25,320 nucleotides of DNA from an uncultured Propionibacteriaceae bacterium (GCA_937926975.1 CALBCJ010000016.1:1-25320); one strand, 5' to 3'; shown: positions 7,398 to 16,053, counted from the stretch's first letter. Numbers and translations: made by a program. The notes: generated from the letters alone by a model not told the origin.

Positions 7398-8867
7398 ATG
7401 GATCAGGTCACGCTCGCCCGGTGGCAGTTCGGGATCACCACGGTGTACCACTACCTGTTCGTGCCGATCACCATCTCGCTGACGATGATGGTGGCCTGGA
7501 TGCAGACGATGTGGAACCGGACCCAGAACGAGTCCTGGCTCAAGCTGACCAAGTTCTTCGGCAAGCTGATGCTGATCAACTTCGCCATGGGGGTGGTGAC
7601 GGGCCTGGTGCAGGAGTTCCAGTTCGGCATGAACTGGTCGGAGTACAGCCGCTTTGTCGGTGACGTCTTCGGCGCCCCGCTGGCTCTCGAGGCCCTGGTC
7701 GCCTTCTTCATGGAGTCGACCTTCCTCGGCCTGTGGATCTTCGGCTGGGACCGGCTGTCGAAGCGGGTTCACCTGGCCTGTATCTGGCTGGTCGCCATCG
7801 GTACCCTGCTGTCGTCCAGCTTCATTCTCGCCGCCAACAGCTGGATGCAGAACCCGGTCGGGGCGTCGTTCCGCAACGGGCGGGCCGAGCTCACTGACGT
7901 CGGGGCAGTGCTGGCGAACCCGGTCTTCCTGGCCCAGTGGCCGCACACGGTGGCCGCCGCGTTCATGGTGGGCGGCGGCTGTGTGGCCGGCATCGCCGGC
8001 TGGCACCTGGCCCGCGAGGGCGCGAAGATCAGCCCCGACGGCGCCGTCGTCGCCACCTTCCGCAAGGCTGCCCGGCTGGGCGCGGTGACCCTGCTGGTCT
8101 CGGGGGTGCTGGCCATCGTCTCGGGCGACCTGCTGGGCAAGCAGATGACCCAGGCCCAGCCGATGAAGATGGCCGCCGCGGAGGCCCTCTTCACGACCGA
8201 GACCAATGCTGCCTTCTCGGTCATCACGATCGGCAGTCTCGACGGCACCCGGGAGGTCTGGGCGGTCCGGATCCCGGGGCTGCTGTCGCTGCTGTCAGGC
8301 GAGGAGACCGTGAAGGGCGTCGACAACCTCGCTGAGGAGTACCGTCAGCAGGGCTTTGCCCGGGCCGACGGGCAGCGCACCCAGCTGCAGGAGCAGTTCG
8401 CCCCAGAGCTCGCCCGGCAGCGGGTCGAGCCGAGACCGAACCTGCCCGTCACGTACTGGAGCTTCCGGACCATGATGGCCCTCGGCATGGCGTCGATGGC
8501 CACCGGCGCCTGGCTGCTGTGGCTGACCCGCTCCGGCCGTACGCCTCGGGAGTCGACGCTGTGGACCCTGGCGATGCTGGTGCTGCCGCTGGCACCGCTG
8601 TTCGCGAACTCGTTCGGCTGGATCTTCACCGAGGTGGGCCGGCAGCCGTGGCTGGTCGTGGGTGTGCTGCCGACCGCAGCCGGTGTCAGCCCCAGCGTGT
8701 CTAGCACCGAGCTGATCATCTCGATGGTCGTCTACACACTCCTGTACGGGGCGCTGGCCGTGATCGAGGTCCGGCTCTTCCTGAAGTACCTCAGGCGGGG
8801 CCTGCCCGAGGTGGGGCCGGTGGAGGTCTCCACCGACGACGACGCTCCGATGTCCTTCGCGTACTGA
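7398..8867 (+). CDS. cydA: Cytochrome bd ubiquinol/menaquinol oxidase subunit I
   Basis: CydA is the catalytic heme-bearing subunit of the bd-type quinol oxidase in the cytoplasmic membrane, reducing O2 to water without pumping protons. The 489-residue protein starts RWQFGITTVYHYLFVP, with His18 the expected ligand of the high-spin heme b595. The quinol-site motif QPMKMAAAEALF is present in the Q-loop, which is of the short type. YWSFRTMM contains Met359, the expected axial ligand of heme b558. Nine or so membrane helices are visible. The start has a -10 box 7 nt upstream. cydB follows after 16 bp, so the two are one transcript. The usual partner cydDC is separated from cydB by two minus-strand genes. 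Confidence 0.97.
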   Translation: MDQVTLARWQFGITTVYHYLFVPITISLTMMVAWMQTMWNRTQNESWLKLTKFFGKLMLINFAMGVVTGLVQEFQFGMNWSEYSRFVGDVFGAPLALEALVAFFMESTFLGLWIFGWDRLSKRVHLACIWLVAIGTLLSSSFILAANSWMQNPVGASFRNGRAELTDVGAVLANPVFLAQWPHTVAAAFMVGGGCVAGIAGWHLAREGAKISPDGAVVATFRKAARLGAVTLLVSGVLAIVSGDLLGKQMTQAQPMKMAAAEALFTTETNAAFSVITIGSLDGTREVWAVRIPGLLSLLSGEETVKGVDNLAEEYRQQGFARADGQRTQLQEQFAPELARQRVEPRPNLPVTYWSFRTMMALGMASMATGAWLLWLTRSGRTPRESTLWTLAMLVLPLAPLFANSFGWIFTEVGRQPWLVVGVLPTAAGVSPSVSSTELIISMVVYTLLYGALAVIEVRLFLKYLRRGLPEVGPVEVSTDDDAPMSFAY

Positions 8868-8883
8868 CAAGGGGTTGGGACAG

Positions 8884-9984
8884 ATGGTGCTGGAGATCGG
8901 GGCCCAGGTCAGCGTGCTGCAGGGGCTGTGGCTGGCGGTGGTGGCGCTGCTGTGGGTCGGCTTCTTCTTCCTGGAGGGGTTCGACTTCGGGGTCGGGATG
9001 CTGATCCCCTTCCTCGGCCGCGACGACAAGGAGCGGCGGGTCGTGGTCAACACCATCGGCCCGCTCTGGGACGGCAACGAGGTCTGGCTGGTGACCGCCG
9101 CCGGCGGGATGCTGGCCGCCTTCCCCGGCTGGTACGCGACCTTGTTCAGCGCGCTCTACCTGCCGCTGCTGCTGGTGCTGGTCGGGCTGATCCTGCGCGG
9201 GGTGGCCTTCGAGTACCGCGGCAAGAGCCCGAGCCTGACCTGGCGCAACCGCTGGGACTGGTGCGCGGCCACCGGCTCGTTCCTGGTGCCGCTGGTCTTC
9301 GGGATCGGCTTTGCGAACCTCCTGATTGGGCTTCCGGTGACCACGACCACCACCGCGATCGGCTCGGCACCCCTGTACGGGGGGAGCCTGCTGGGGCTGT
9401 TCTCGCCGCTGGCCCTGGTCGGGGGGCTGCTGTTCGTGACTCTCTTCCTGACGCACGGCGCGGTCTTCATCGCCTTCAAGACCAAGGGTGAGATCCACAC
9501 CCGCGCTGAGGCGCTCGCTACCAAGAGCGGCCTGGTGACGCTTGTGCTGCTAGTGGTCTTCGTGGTCTGGGGCAACCTGCTGAAGGTGCTGCCGGGCCAG
9601 CTGCCGGGGATGCGGACCGGCGCCTGGGCAGCGGGGGCCGTCTCGGTGCTGTGCGTCGCCGCCGCGGTCTGGTTCGCCCGCCGGGGCCGCGAGGGCCTGG
9701 CCTTCCTGGGCACCGGGATCGGGGTCATCGCGGTGGTCGTGATGATCTTCCTGCACCTGTTCCCGGGGCTGGGCTTCGACAGTACGGCGGTCGTGGCCGC
9801 CGGCGGGCAGCCTCTCGACGTCACCACGGCCGCCTCATCGCCGCGGACCCTGACCATCCTGACGGTCGCCGCCGGGGTCACGGTCCCGGTCGTGGTGGGG
9901 TACCAGATCTGGAGCTACCGGGTCTTCCGGCGCCGGCTGTCGGTCGACACCATTCCCGACGACGGCCTGGTCAGTGCCACCTGA
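8884..9984 (+). CDS. cydB: Cytochrome bd oxidase subunit II
   Basis: CydB is the second membrane subunit that pairs with CydA and stabilises the heme-containing complex. The 366-residue protein contains the family motifs EGFDFGVGML near the N-terminus and GPLWDGNEVWL around residue 59, with about eight membrane helices. The ATG at 8884 is chosen over a TTG at 8875 because AAGGGG (8869-8874) is directly adjacent to the TTG but a workable 9 nt from the ATG. It lies 16 bp after cydA. A GC-rich hairpin 80 bp downstream probably ends the transcript against the convergent HAD gene. Confidence 0.96.
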   Translation: MVLEIGAQVSVLQGLWLAVVALLWVGFFFLEGFDFGVGMLIPFLGRDDKERRVVVNTIGPLWDGNEVWLVTAAGGMLAAFPGWYATLFSALYLPLLLVLVGLILRGVAFEYRGKSPSLTWRNRWDWCAATGSFLVPLVFGIGFANLLIGLPVTTTTTAIGSAPLYGGSLLGLFSPLALVGGLLFVTLFLTHGAVFIAFKTKGEIHTRAEALATKSGLVTLVLLVVFVVWGNLLKVLPGQLPGMRTGAWAAGAVSVLCVAAAVWFARRGREGLAFLGTGIGVIAVVVMIFLHLFPGLGFDSTAVVAAGGQPLDVTTAASSPRTLTILTVAAGVTVPVVVGYQIWSYRVFRRRLSVDTIPDDGLVSAT

Positions 9985-10062
9985 GCAGACCCGTACGTGG
10001 ACGGCACCCGCGCCTCGGGCGCTGTCCGTGCCTGAGGAGTGTCAAGGGCAGCGGCCGGCCAC

Positions 10063-10080
10063 CCGCCGCGCAGGCGGCGG
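10063..10080. terminator. Hairpin between convergent cydB and HAD gene
   Basis: CCGCCGC (10063-10069) pairs perfectly with GCGGCGG (10074-10080) around a GCAG loop. It sits in the 126-bp gap between two convergent genes. There is only a weak T-rich follow-on (CAGTTAAT), so it is a plausible bidirectional terminator rather than a strong one. Confidence 0.5.
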
Positions 10081-10110
10081 CAGTTAATCGGTGCTGCTGG
10101 GAGCGGGGAC

Positions 10111-11067
10111 TCAGACGACGTGGCCAGGGGCGCTGCCGTACGAGTCCAGGATTCGCTGCCGGTCGCGCACGATGAGGTTGGCGATGCTGCGGATCTGCCG
10201 GGTCAGCCAGCGGTCTGCCGGGCTGTCTGGTGAGTAGTCCGCCTCGGCTATAGAGTTGACGCGCCCCTGCTCCTCCAGGGCGGCGGCATTGTCGTAGTTG
10301 CGTGCCCCGGGTGCGTACACCCCCAGCGTCTTTCCGCCTTTGGACTGGACGAGAGAGAAGCACGGGACGTCGCTGGGGCCGTCGGCGATGTAGATCATGT
10401 TCCGGATCGGGACTCGGCGCTCATCGTCGGGGACGACGGAGTTGACGTCGATTTCCGGGTTCTTGTTGACACCCTTATTGATCTCGAAGACGGCCCTGGT
10501 CTTGCTGGTGTTGTCTACGGTGTAGCCGATCTGGGAGACGACCGGGCTGGCCTGGCCGGCCGATGAGGAGGAGCCGACGGCAGGTGCTGCTGGGAGCAGC
10601 TCACAGGCCCAGATGCCGTCGATCTTCTGGGCGAGGGCCGAGCCCTCGATCATGGGCCGCAGCCCAGTAGAGACGATGTAGTGCTCGACGGTGATCTTGT
10701 GGTCGAGGTACGGGGAGTCGTTCACGATCTCTCGACTGCGGTCGAAGAAGTCGGGCAGGCCCGGGGCCAGGACGATTCGTGACCCCAGCTCTCGCAGCTT
10801 GTCGTTGGTCAGCCCCGGGAAGACGCCGTCCCGGACGTAGGTCAGGATGTGGTTGAGGTAGACGGTGTCCTTTCCCACTCGGGCCGGTCCGCCGGGGAGA
10901 CTGGGGTCCTGGTAGTACTTCTCGAGCGAGTTGACCTCGTTCCAGAAGCTTGTGGGATCGACCTGGAACTCCGCGAAGAGCGGGTCCTGCATGTAGCTGT
11001 GAGTGAGCGTCTTGTCGAAGTCCCAGATCAGCGCAATGATGGTTTGGGGGTGCAGTGAGGGAGGCAT
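10111..11067 (-). CDS. HAD-superfamily phosphatase, substrate unknown
   Basis: This 318-residue soluble protein carries the haloacid dehalogenase catalytic motifs. Motif I is WDFDKT, with nucleophile Asp16 and acid/base Asp18. Motif II is IVSTG (Ser133-Thr134). A lysine for motif III lies in TSKTRAVFEINKG (about 189-198). Motif IV is IADGPSDVP (Asp229, Asp233). The layout resembles phosphoserine-phosphatase-like HAD enzymes, with a Ser/Ala/Gly-rich insert at about 160-176. It is longer than most of these. It starts 3 bp after the stop of the 119-residue gene, so the two form an operon. The pair lies opposite to and between cydB and cydDC, which has no obvious functional reason. A/T-ending codons appear more often than in the flanking cyd genes, hinting at a different origin. 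Enzyme class is confident; the role is not. Confidence 0.85.
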   Translation of the reverse strand: MPPSLHPQTIIALIWDFDKTLTHSYMQDPLFAEFQVDPTSFWNEVNSLEKYYQDPSLPGGPARVGKDTVYLNHILTYVRDGVFPGLTNDKLRELGSRIVLAPGLPDFFDRSREIVNDSPYLDHKITVEHYIVSTGLRPMIEGSALAQKIDGIWACELLPAAPAVGSSSSAGQASPVVSQIGYTVDNTSKTRAVFEINKGVNKNPEIDVNSVVPDDERRVPIRNMIYIADGPSDVPCFSLVQSKGGKTLGVYAPGARNYDNAAALEEQGRVNSIAEADYSPDSPADRWLTRQIRSIANLIVRDRQRILDSYGSAPGHVV

Positions 11068-11070
11068 GGC

Positions 11071-11430
11071 TCAGGCGGTCTCAACTCGCCCGAAGGCGAC
11101 ACCCCCGCCACGGATCCACCAAGCCTGGAGCTCGTAGTCGTGCTCCTGCAGCTTGTCGTGGGCTACTCCGAGCAGGCGCAAGGGGACCAGCGCGCACAGC
11201 TGCCACGACTGGGCAGGCTTTCGAGACGACAGCACCTCCCAGACGTCCGGGTCGTCCTCAGTGACGACGTACTCAATGCGGCGGGCCCGGTGAGCGACCA
11301 GGTATGGCATGACGCCGTGCCCGTTGATGGCGGCCTCTTGCTGATTGACCTCGTCTCCGTAGCACTCCCACGCCTTCGCCGCGGAATCGACTACCCGAGC
11401 CGCATCTGCTGTGGCTGCTGAGCTCGCCAT
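11071..11430 (-). CDS. Conserved-looking 119-residue protein of unknown function
   Basis: I do not recognise this family. The protein is soluble and mixed alpha/beta in appearance: an Ala-rich N-terminal helix (about 3-30), then strands around IEYVVTED, a DVWEVL motif, and WQLCALVPLRLLG followed by ELQAWWIRGGGVAFG near the C-terminus. The ATG at 11430 is chosen because GAGGGGG lies about 5 nt upstream on the minus strand; an in-frame GTG at 11457 overlaps a -10-like TACCGT. It ends 3 bp before the HAD gene, strongly suggesting co-expression and possibly a partner or substrate relationship with the phosphatase. Its 5' region is divergent from cydDC with about 90 bp between the starts. Confidence 0.7.
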   Translation of the reverse strand: MASSAATADAARVVDSAAKAWECYGDEVNQQEAAINGHGVMPYLVAHRARRIEYVVTEDDPDVWEVLSSRKPAQSWQLCALVPLRLLGVAHDKLQEHDYELQAWWIRGGGVAFGRVETA

Positions 11431-11521
11431 GGCTGCCCCCTCTGTGGTCGTGTGCACGGTACCACGGTCGGCTGACGGTCTCGCTGCAGGCGGAGAGCGT
11501 GCCTGGGAGGCTCACAGCAGA

Positions 11522-14500
11522 ATGGTGGATGATCAAGAGGTGATGCAGTCAGGTCGCGGTCCGGTGGACCCGCGCCTGGTGCGCCGGGCCCGGGCCACCC
11601 GGGTCTTCCTGGTCGCCGGGGTGGCGGCCGGGTCGGCGACTGCGCTGCTCGTGGTGTGGCAGGCCTGGCTGCTGGCGCACACCATCGCCCCGGCGGTGGA
11701 GCGCGGCGAGATCACGGGGCTGCCGCTGGCGCTGGGGCTGCTGGGCCTGGTGCTGGCGGGCCGGGCTGGCCTGAGCTGGCTCACGACCTGGCTGGCGCAC
11801 CGCTCGGCGGCAGCGGTGAAGTCACAGCTGCGGGCCGACATCATGACCGCCCGGCTGGCCGACCCGGTGACCGGCACCACCAGCGCCCAGCTGGTGACCC
11901 TGGTCACCCAGGGGCTGGACGCGCTCGACGGCTACTTCTCGAAGTACCTGCCGCAGCTGGTGCTGGCGGTCACGGTGCCGCTGATCGCCGGCGCCGCGGT
12001 CCTCCTCGCCGACTGGCGATCGGCGGTGGTCCTGGCGGTGACGCTGCCGCTGATCCCGCTCTTCATGGCCCTGGTCGGGTGGGCCACCGAGGCTCAGGTA
12101 CGGCGCCGCTGGCGCTACCAGAACCGTCTGGCCAGCCACTTCGCTGACCTGATGAGTGGGCTGCCGACGCTGCAGGTGTTCGGGCGGGCCCGGGCCCAGG
12201 CCGAGGGGCTGCGGCGTACCGAGCAGGCGAGCCGGGCCGAGACGATGCGTACGCTGCGGATCTCGTTCTTGTCCGCCTTGGTGATGGAGCTGCTGTCGAC
12301 GATGGCGGTGGCGATCGTGGCGGTCACCATCGGCACCCGCCTGGTGTACGAGGGGGTGGACTTCACCACGGCCTTGTTCGTGCTGGTGCTGGCCCCGGAG
12401 GTCTACCTGCCGGTCCGGATGGTCGGGGTCCACTACCACGACTCGGCTGACGGAGTCGCGGCCGCCGAGTCGGCCTTCGCCGAGATCGAGCGGGCGGCCC
12501 GGCCGCTGCCCCAGGCCGCCGAGGGCGAGGGGCTGGTGCTGAGCGAGGTGTCGCACCGGTACGGCACCCAGCCCGCCCTGGCCCCGGTCTCGCTGCGGGT
12601 CGAGCCGGGTGAGGTGGTGGCCCTGGCGGGTCCGTCGGGGGCGGGCAAGACCACCCTGGTGCTGGCGGTCCTGGGGCTGCTGAGCCCGACCTCGGGACGG
12701 CTCAGCCTCGACGGGCAGGGGCTGGCCGAGACCGGTCTAGCGGCCTGGCGGAGCCGGCTCGCGTACGTGCCGCAGCACCCCGGGATGGTCGCCGGGGACG
12801 TCGCCGGCAACGTCCGGATCGGCTGGCCGGAGGCCTCGGACGAGCAGGTGCGTCAGGCGCTGGAGCGGGCCGGGGCGTCGGGCCTGGCGCCGGAGTCAGC
12901 GGTCAGCGAGGACGGTGAGGGGCTGAGTGCGGGGGAGCGGCGCCGGGTCGCGGTCGCCCGGGCACTGCTGCGGATCGACCACGGCGCCCGGTACCTGGTT
13001 CTGGACGAGCCGACCGCCGGTCTCGACGCCGACGCCGAGGCGGCCGTGCTGGCGAGCGTACGGGCGAGTGGCGCCGGGGTGCTGGTGGTCTCGCACCGTC
13101 CTGCGGTGCTGGCCGCCGCCGACCGGGTGGTCCAGGTCGACCCGCCCGCGGGCCCGGGCGCGGATGAGCCCGGTCAGTCGGCGGCCTCCCCGGCTGACCA
13201 GCCCGCCATCCAGTCCGTCGACCTGCCCACCGACCAGTCGGTCCTGACCGCCGCAGAGCAGCGGACGGACCGCCCGGCCTCGGCCCTCGCCGAACCCCAG
13301 GCGGGGGATGGGCCCGCTGGTGTGCCGGGTGCAGACGTGCAGGCAGACCGGGCTGGTTCGGGCCTGCTCGGAGCCCAGACGGGGGATGGGCCCGCTGGTG
13401 TGTGGGGCGCAGAGCTGCGGACCGACCGGTCGGGTCGGGGACCCGACGGCCCCGAAACCGAGGCTGAGCCCGCTGCTGTGTCGCCTGCCGGGCTGCGGAC
13501 CGACCGGTCTGGTTGGGGTGCGGTTGGCTCGGACACGGCCCATGGGTCCGCGGGTGTGCCGGGTGCAGACGCGCGGGCAGACCGGGCTGGTTCGGGCCCG
13601 TTCGGAGGCCAGGCGGGGGATGGGCCCGCTGGTGTGCATCCAGCCGGGGGTCATGTGCTGCACCTGGTCAGGACCCTGCTGGCCGAGGTGCCGGGCGGGC
13701 GGTGGCGGCTGGCGCTGGCGGTCCTGCTGGCGGCCGGGGCCAGCGCCGCGTCGGTGGCGCTGCTCGGGGTGTCGGCCTGGCTGATCTCCAAGGCCTCGCA
13801 GCACCCGCCCTTCCTGGAGCTGAGCGTGGCGGCGGTCGGGGTCCGGTTCTTCGGGATCTCCCGGGCGGTACTGCGCTACCTGGAGCGGCTGGTCGGGCAC
13901 GACGTGGCGCTGCGGATGCAGTCGGCACTGCGGCTGCGCAGCTACCGGACCCTGGCCCGGACCACCCTGCTGGGGCGGCGCCGCGGCGACCTGCTGGTGC
14001 GGGTGGTCGCCGACGTCGAGGCGGTCCAGGACGTCGTGGTCCGGGTGGTGCTGCCGTTCGCGGCCGCGGTGGTCGTGATCTGCGGCACCACGGTGGTGCT
14101 AGGCCGGTTCTCGCCGGCCTCGGCGGCGGTCCTGCTGGTCACCGCGGTCCTGGCAGGCCTGGTGGTCCCGGCCTGGGCGCAGCGCGCCTCCCGGGCCGCC
14201 GACCAGGCCGCGGTGCCGCTGCGCGGCGAGCTCGGCAACCGGGTCCACGAGGCCGTCCGGGCCGGCGTCGACCTCGCCCTGTACGGGGCGCAGCGCCCGT
14301 ACCTGGACCGGATCCGCGACACCGACCGGCGGCTGCGGCAGGCCGAGCAGCAGGCGACCACGGTCCGGGCCACCGCCGCCGCGGCCCAGGTGCTGGCCGC
14401 CGGTACGGCGGTGCTCGCGGCCTTGTGGATCGGTGGTCAGGCGGTCGCGGCCGGTGAGCTGGGGCCGCGGCTGCTGGCGGTGCTGGTGCTCACCCCGCTA

Positions 14501-15262
14501 GCGCTGCACGAGTCCCTGGCGGGCCTCGCCCAGGCCGCCCAGACCCTGACCCGGGCCCGGGCCGCGCTGGGCCGGGTGGTCGCCGTCCTGGCCGAGCCAC
14601 CGGTCGGGCAGGGCGACGCCCCGGTCCAGACCAGCGACACCCCGCGGCTCGCCGCGGCCCGGCTGAGTGTGGGCTGGCCAGGGATGACGCCGGTCGCAGC
14701 GCCGGTCGACCTGGACCTGCGCCCCGGCCAGGCGGTCGCCGTGGTGGGGCCCTCCGGAGCCGGGAAGACCACCCTGGCGGCGACTCTGCTAGGGCTGATC
14801 CCGCCGCTCGCGGGCCGGCTCGACCGGCAGGGCCGGATCGGCTACCTCGCCCAGGACGCGCACATCTTCGCCACCTCGGTCGCCGAGAACGTCCGCATCG
14901 GCAGCAAGGACGCCACCGACGACCAGGTACGGGCAGCACTGGCCGGGGCCGGGCTGGCCCTGCCCCCCGACCGGGTCGTCGGCGAGCTCGGCGCCACCCT
15001 GTCCGGCGGTGAGGCCCGCCGGCTGGCGCTGGCCCGGCTGCTCGCCGGGCGCTACGACCTGCTGGTCCTCGACGAGCCCACCGAGCACCTCGACCCCGGC
15101 ACGGCCCGGGCCCTGGTCGACGACATCTGGGCCAGTCTCGCCGCCCGCCCGGTGCTGGTCCTGACCCACGACCCCGAGGTCGTCTCCCGTTGTCACCACG
15201 TGGTTCGGCTGGGCTGTGTTGGATCGCCCGAGCTCCGCTCGGGCTCGGCCGCTTCGCTATAA
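11522..15262 (+). CDS. cydDC: Fused CydD-CydC ABC transporter for cytochrome bd assembly
   Basis: CydDC is the membrane ABC transporter, linked to thiols and heme, that is required to assemble cytochrome bd. Here both halves are one chain of 1246 residues. The CydD half (about 1-537) has Walker A GPSGAGKTT (Lys376), signature LSAGERRR and Walker B LVLDEPT. The CydC half (about 713-1246) has Walker A GPSGAGKTT (Lys1082), signature LSGGEARR and LVLDEPTEHLD. Between them is an unusually long hydrophilic linker of about 170 residues built from 26-residue repeats. The ATG at 11522 is preferred because GGGAGG lies 11 nt upstream; an ATG at 11543 is an alternative. The last roughly 17 codons, including the stop, lie in the second hairpin repeat, so the C-terminus was apparently rewritten by that element. 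Confidence 0.93.
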   Translation: MVDDQEVMQSGRGPVDPRLVRRARATRVFLVAGVAAGSATALLVVWQAWLLAHTIAPAVERGEITGLPLALGLLGLVLAGRAGLSWLTTWLAHRSAAAVKSQLRADIMTARLADPVTGTTSAQLVTLVTQGLDALDGYFSKYLPQLVLAVTVPLIAGAAVLLADWRSAVVLAVTLPLIPLFMALVGWATEAQVRRRWRYQNRLASHFADLMSGLPTLQVFGRARAQAEGLRRTEQASRAETMRTLRISFLSALVMELLSTMAVAIVAVTIGTRLVYEGVDFTTALFVLVLAPEVYLPVRMVGVHYHDSADGVAAAESAFAEIERAARPLPQAAEGEGLVLSEVSHRYGTQPALAPVSLRVEPGEVVALAGPSGAGKTTLVLAVLGLLSPTSGRLSLDGQGLAETGLAAWRSRLAYVPQHPGMVAGDVAGNVRIGWPEASDEQVRQALERAGASGLAPESAVSEDGEGLSAGERRRVAVARALLRIDHGARYLVLDEPTAGLDADAEAAVLASVRASGAGVLVVSHRPAVLAAADRVVQVDPPAGPGADEPGQSAASPADQPAIQSVDLPTDQSVLTAAEQRTDRPASALAEPQAGDGPAGVPGADVQADRAGSGLLGAQTGDGPAGVWGAELRTDRSGRGPDGPETEAEPAAVSPAGLRTDRSGWGAVGSDTAHGSAGVPGADARADRAGSGPFGGQAGDGPAGVHPAGGHVLHLVRTLLAEVPGGRWRLALAVLLAAGASAASVALLGVSAWLISKASQHPPFLELSVAAVGVRFFGISRAVLRYLERLVGHDVALRMQSALRLRSYRTLARTTLLGRRRGDLLVRVVADVEAVQDVVVRVVLPFAAAVVVICGTTVVLGRFSPASAAVLLVTAVLAGLVVPAWAQRASRAADQAAVPLRGELGNRVHEAVRAGVDLALYGAQRPYLDRIRDTDRRLRQAEQQATTVRATAAAAQVLAAGTAVLAALWIGGQAVAAGELGPRLLAVLVLTPLALHESLAGLAQAAQTLTRARAALGRVVAVLAEPPVGQGDAPVQTSDTPRLAAARLSVGWPGMTPVAAPVDLDLRPGQAVAVVGPSGAGKTTLAATLLGLIPPLAGRLDRQGRIGYLAQDAHIFATSVAENVRIGSKDATDDQVRAALAGAGLALPPDRVVGELGATLSGGEARRLALARLLAGRYDLLVLDEPTEHLDPGTARALVDDIWASLAARPVLVLTHDPEVVSRCHHVVRLGCVGSPELRSGSAASL
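13303..13636 (+). repeat. 78-bp (26-residue) tandem repeat in the CydD-CydC linker
   Basis: A core beginning GGGGGATGGGCCCGCTGG recurs at 13303, 13381 and 13615; the spacings are 78 and 234 (3 x 78) bp. In protein terms there are four full 26-residue units (residues 595-620, 621-646, 647-672, 673-698) and a partial fifth, with the pattern GDGPAGVxGAxxxxDRxGxG. The first, second and partial fifth units share nearly identical DNA at the core; the third is the most diverged. The reading frame is preserved because 78 is a multiple of three. Confidence 0.9.
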
Positions 15263-15264
15263 CC
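15212..15264 (+). repeat. Interspersed hairpin repeat, copy B, forming the cydDC 3' end
   Basis: This is the inverted partner of positions 1-54. It starts GGCTGTG, then an 8-bp stem (15226-15233 with 15237-15244) around a TCC loop, then the 23 conserved bases ending CGCTATAACC. Relative to copy A, stem base pairs differ at three positions and every change is compensated, so pairing is intact. The cydDC stop codon TAA lies in the conserved tail. As a hairpin at the end of a gene it may also act as a terminator. Confidence 0.8.
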
Positions 15265-15450
15265 CCGGTCTTCCTCCTCGCGGTGAAGAGGTTCTTTCGG
15301 TCGTGGTACAGCCAGTCGTTCTTCACCGCTCCTTCGTCCAGACCGGGGACTACGCGGCCGCTTGTGGTCAGGCTGGGCGGGCTGCCATGGGAGTCGGAGG
15401 GCCTGTCGTTCCTCGTCGTTCGATCGTCCAGACCAGTGCTTGACCGTGGC
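15265..15450. other. Intergenic spacer between cydDC and TetR gene
   Basis: No credible gene is seen. Two loosely similar stretches (about 15311-15342 and 15404-15438) each run GTCGTTC through TCGTCCAGACC, which suggests an old imperfect duplication. It lies between the convergent cydDC and TetR ends. Confidence 0.4.
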
Positions 15451-16053
15451 TCAGCACTGCCAGTCGCCTAGGGCTCCTTCGAGGGCTCCCAGGGCCGCGT
15501 CAACCAGTGCCGGGCGGTCCTGGTCGGGGCAGCCCTGCTCCACCCAGTGCAGGCACGCCTGGTCGAGGAAGCCGAAGTAGCCCCACAGGGCGTAGCGGTG
15601 CCGGGGCCAGCCGTGAGCGCCGAGCAGCCGGCCGAGGCGCTCGACGTAGTCCTCGCGGGCCTGGCGCCGTACAGTCAGGCTCTCCTCGGGCTCGGCGCCG
15701 CCGCGCAGCGGGGACGCCCAGGCCACCGGGTGGTGGGCGATGTGGTCGAGGTAGACCTCGATTGAGGCCCGGACCCGGTCCCGGGCCGAGACTCCCTCCG
15801 GCAGGGCCTGGTCGGCCGCTTCCTGCGCTAGCCGAAGCTGGTTCACCGCCTCCTGGACGACGGCTGCGAAGAGCCCCGCCTTGGTGCCGAAGTAGTGGAA
15901 GAGGAGGGCCTGGGAGCTTCCGCTGGCGGCGGCCAGGCGGGTGGTCGAGACCTCTGCGTAGTCGGCGCGGGCGAACTCGACCGCCGCCGCGGCCAGGATC
16001 TCGGCTCGGCGCTGGTCGGTGCTCAACCGCCTCCGCGAGGTGGGTCCGGACAT
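15451..16053 (-). CDS. TetR-family transcriptional regulator
   Basis: This is a 200-residue DNA-binding regulator. The helix-turn-helix is at about residues 36-56 (TTRLAAASGSSQALLFHYFGTK), and the C-terminal helical domain contains the usual ligand/dimer region. The ATG at 16053 is chosen because a -10 box TACGAT ends exactly 7 nt upstream on the minus strand; longer in-frame starts up to 16128 would run through that promoter. It is divergent from the alpha-amylase-like gene, with 90 bp between the starts, so it probably controls itself and possibly that gene. The inducer is unknown. Confidence 0.9.
   Translation of the reverse strand: MSGPTSRRRLSTDQRRAEILAAAAVEFARADYAEVSTTRLAAASGSSQALLFHYFGTKAGLFAAVVQEAVNQLRLAQEAADQALPEGVSARDRVRASIEVYLDHIAHHPVAWASPLRGGAEPEESLTVRRQAREDYVERLGRLLGAHGWPRHRYALWGYFGFLDQACLHWVEQGCPDQDRPALVDAALGALEGALGDWQC

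Noticed and set aside
10111..11430. Insertion sequence between cydB and cydDC
   Set aside because: No transposase, terminal inverted repeats or target duplication could be found around the two genes.
13174..13536. Minus-strand open frame with repeated peptides opposite the cydDC linker
   Set aside because: The repetition merely mirrors the 78-bp repeat; there is no promoter or ribosome-binding site, and the cydDC frame has the conserved domains.
13303..13636. CRISPR-like array
   Set aside because: The repeated units are contiguous, in frame and of 78 bp without unique spacers, and no cas gene is present.
15311..15438. Loose repeat ending TCGTCCAGACC in the cydDC-TetR spacer
   Set aside because: Only about 10 consecutive bases match exactly, which is too weak to call a repeat element.
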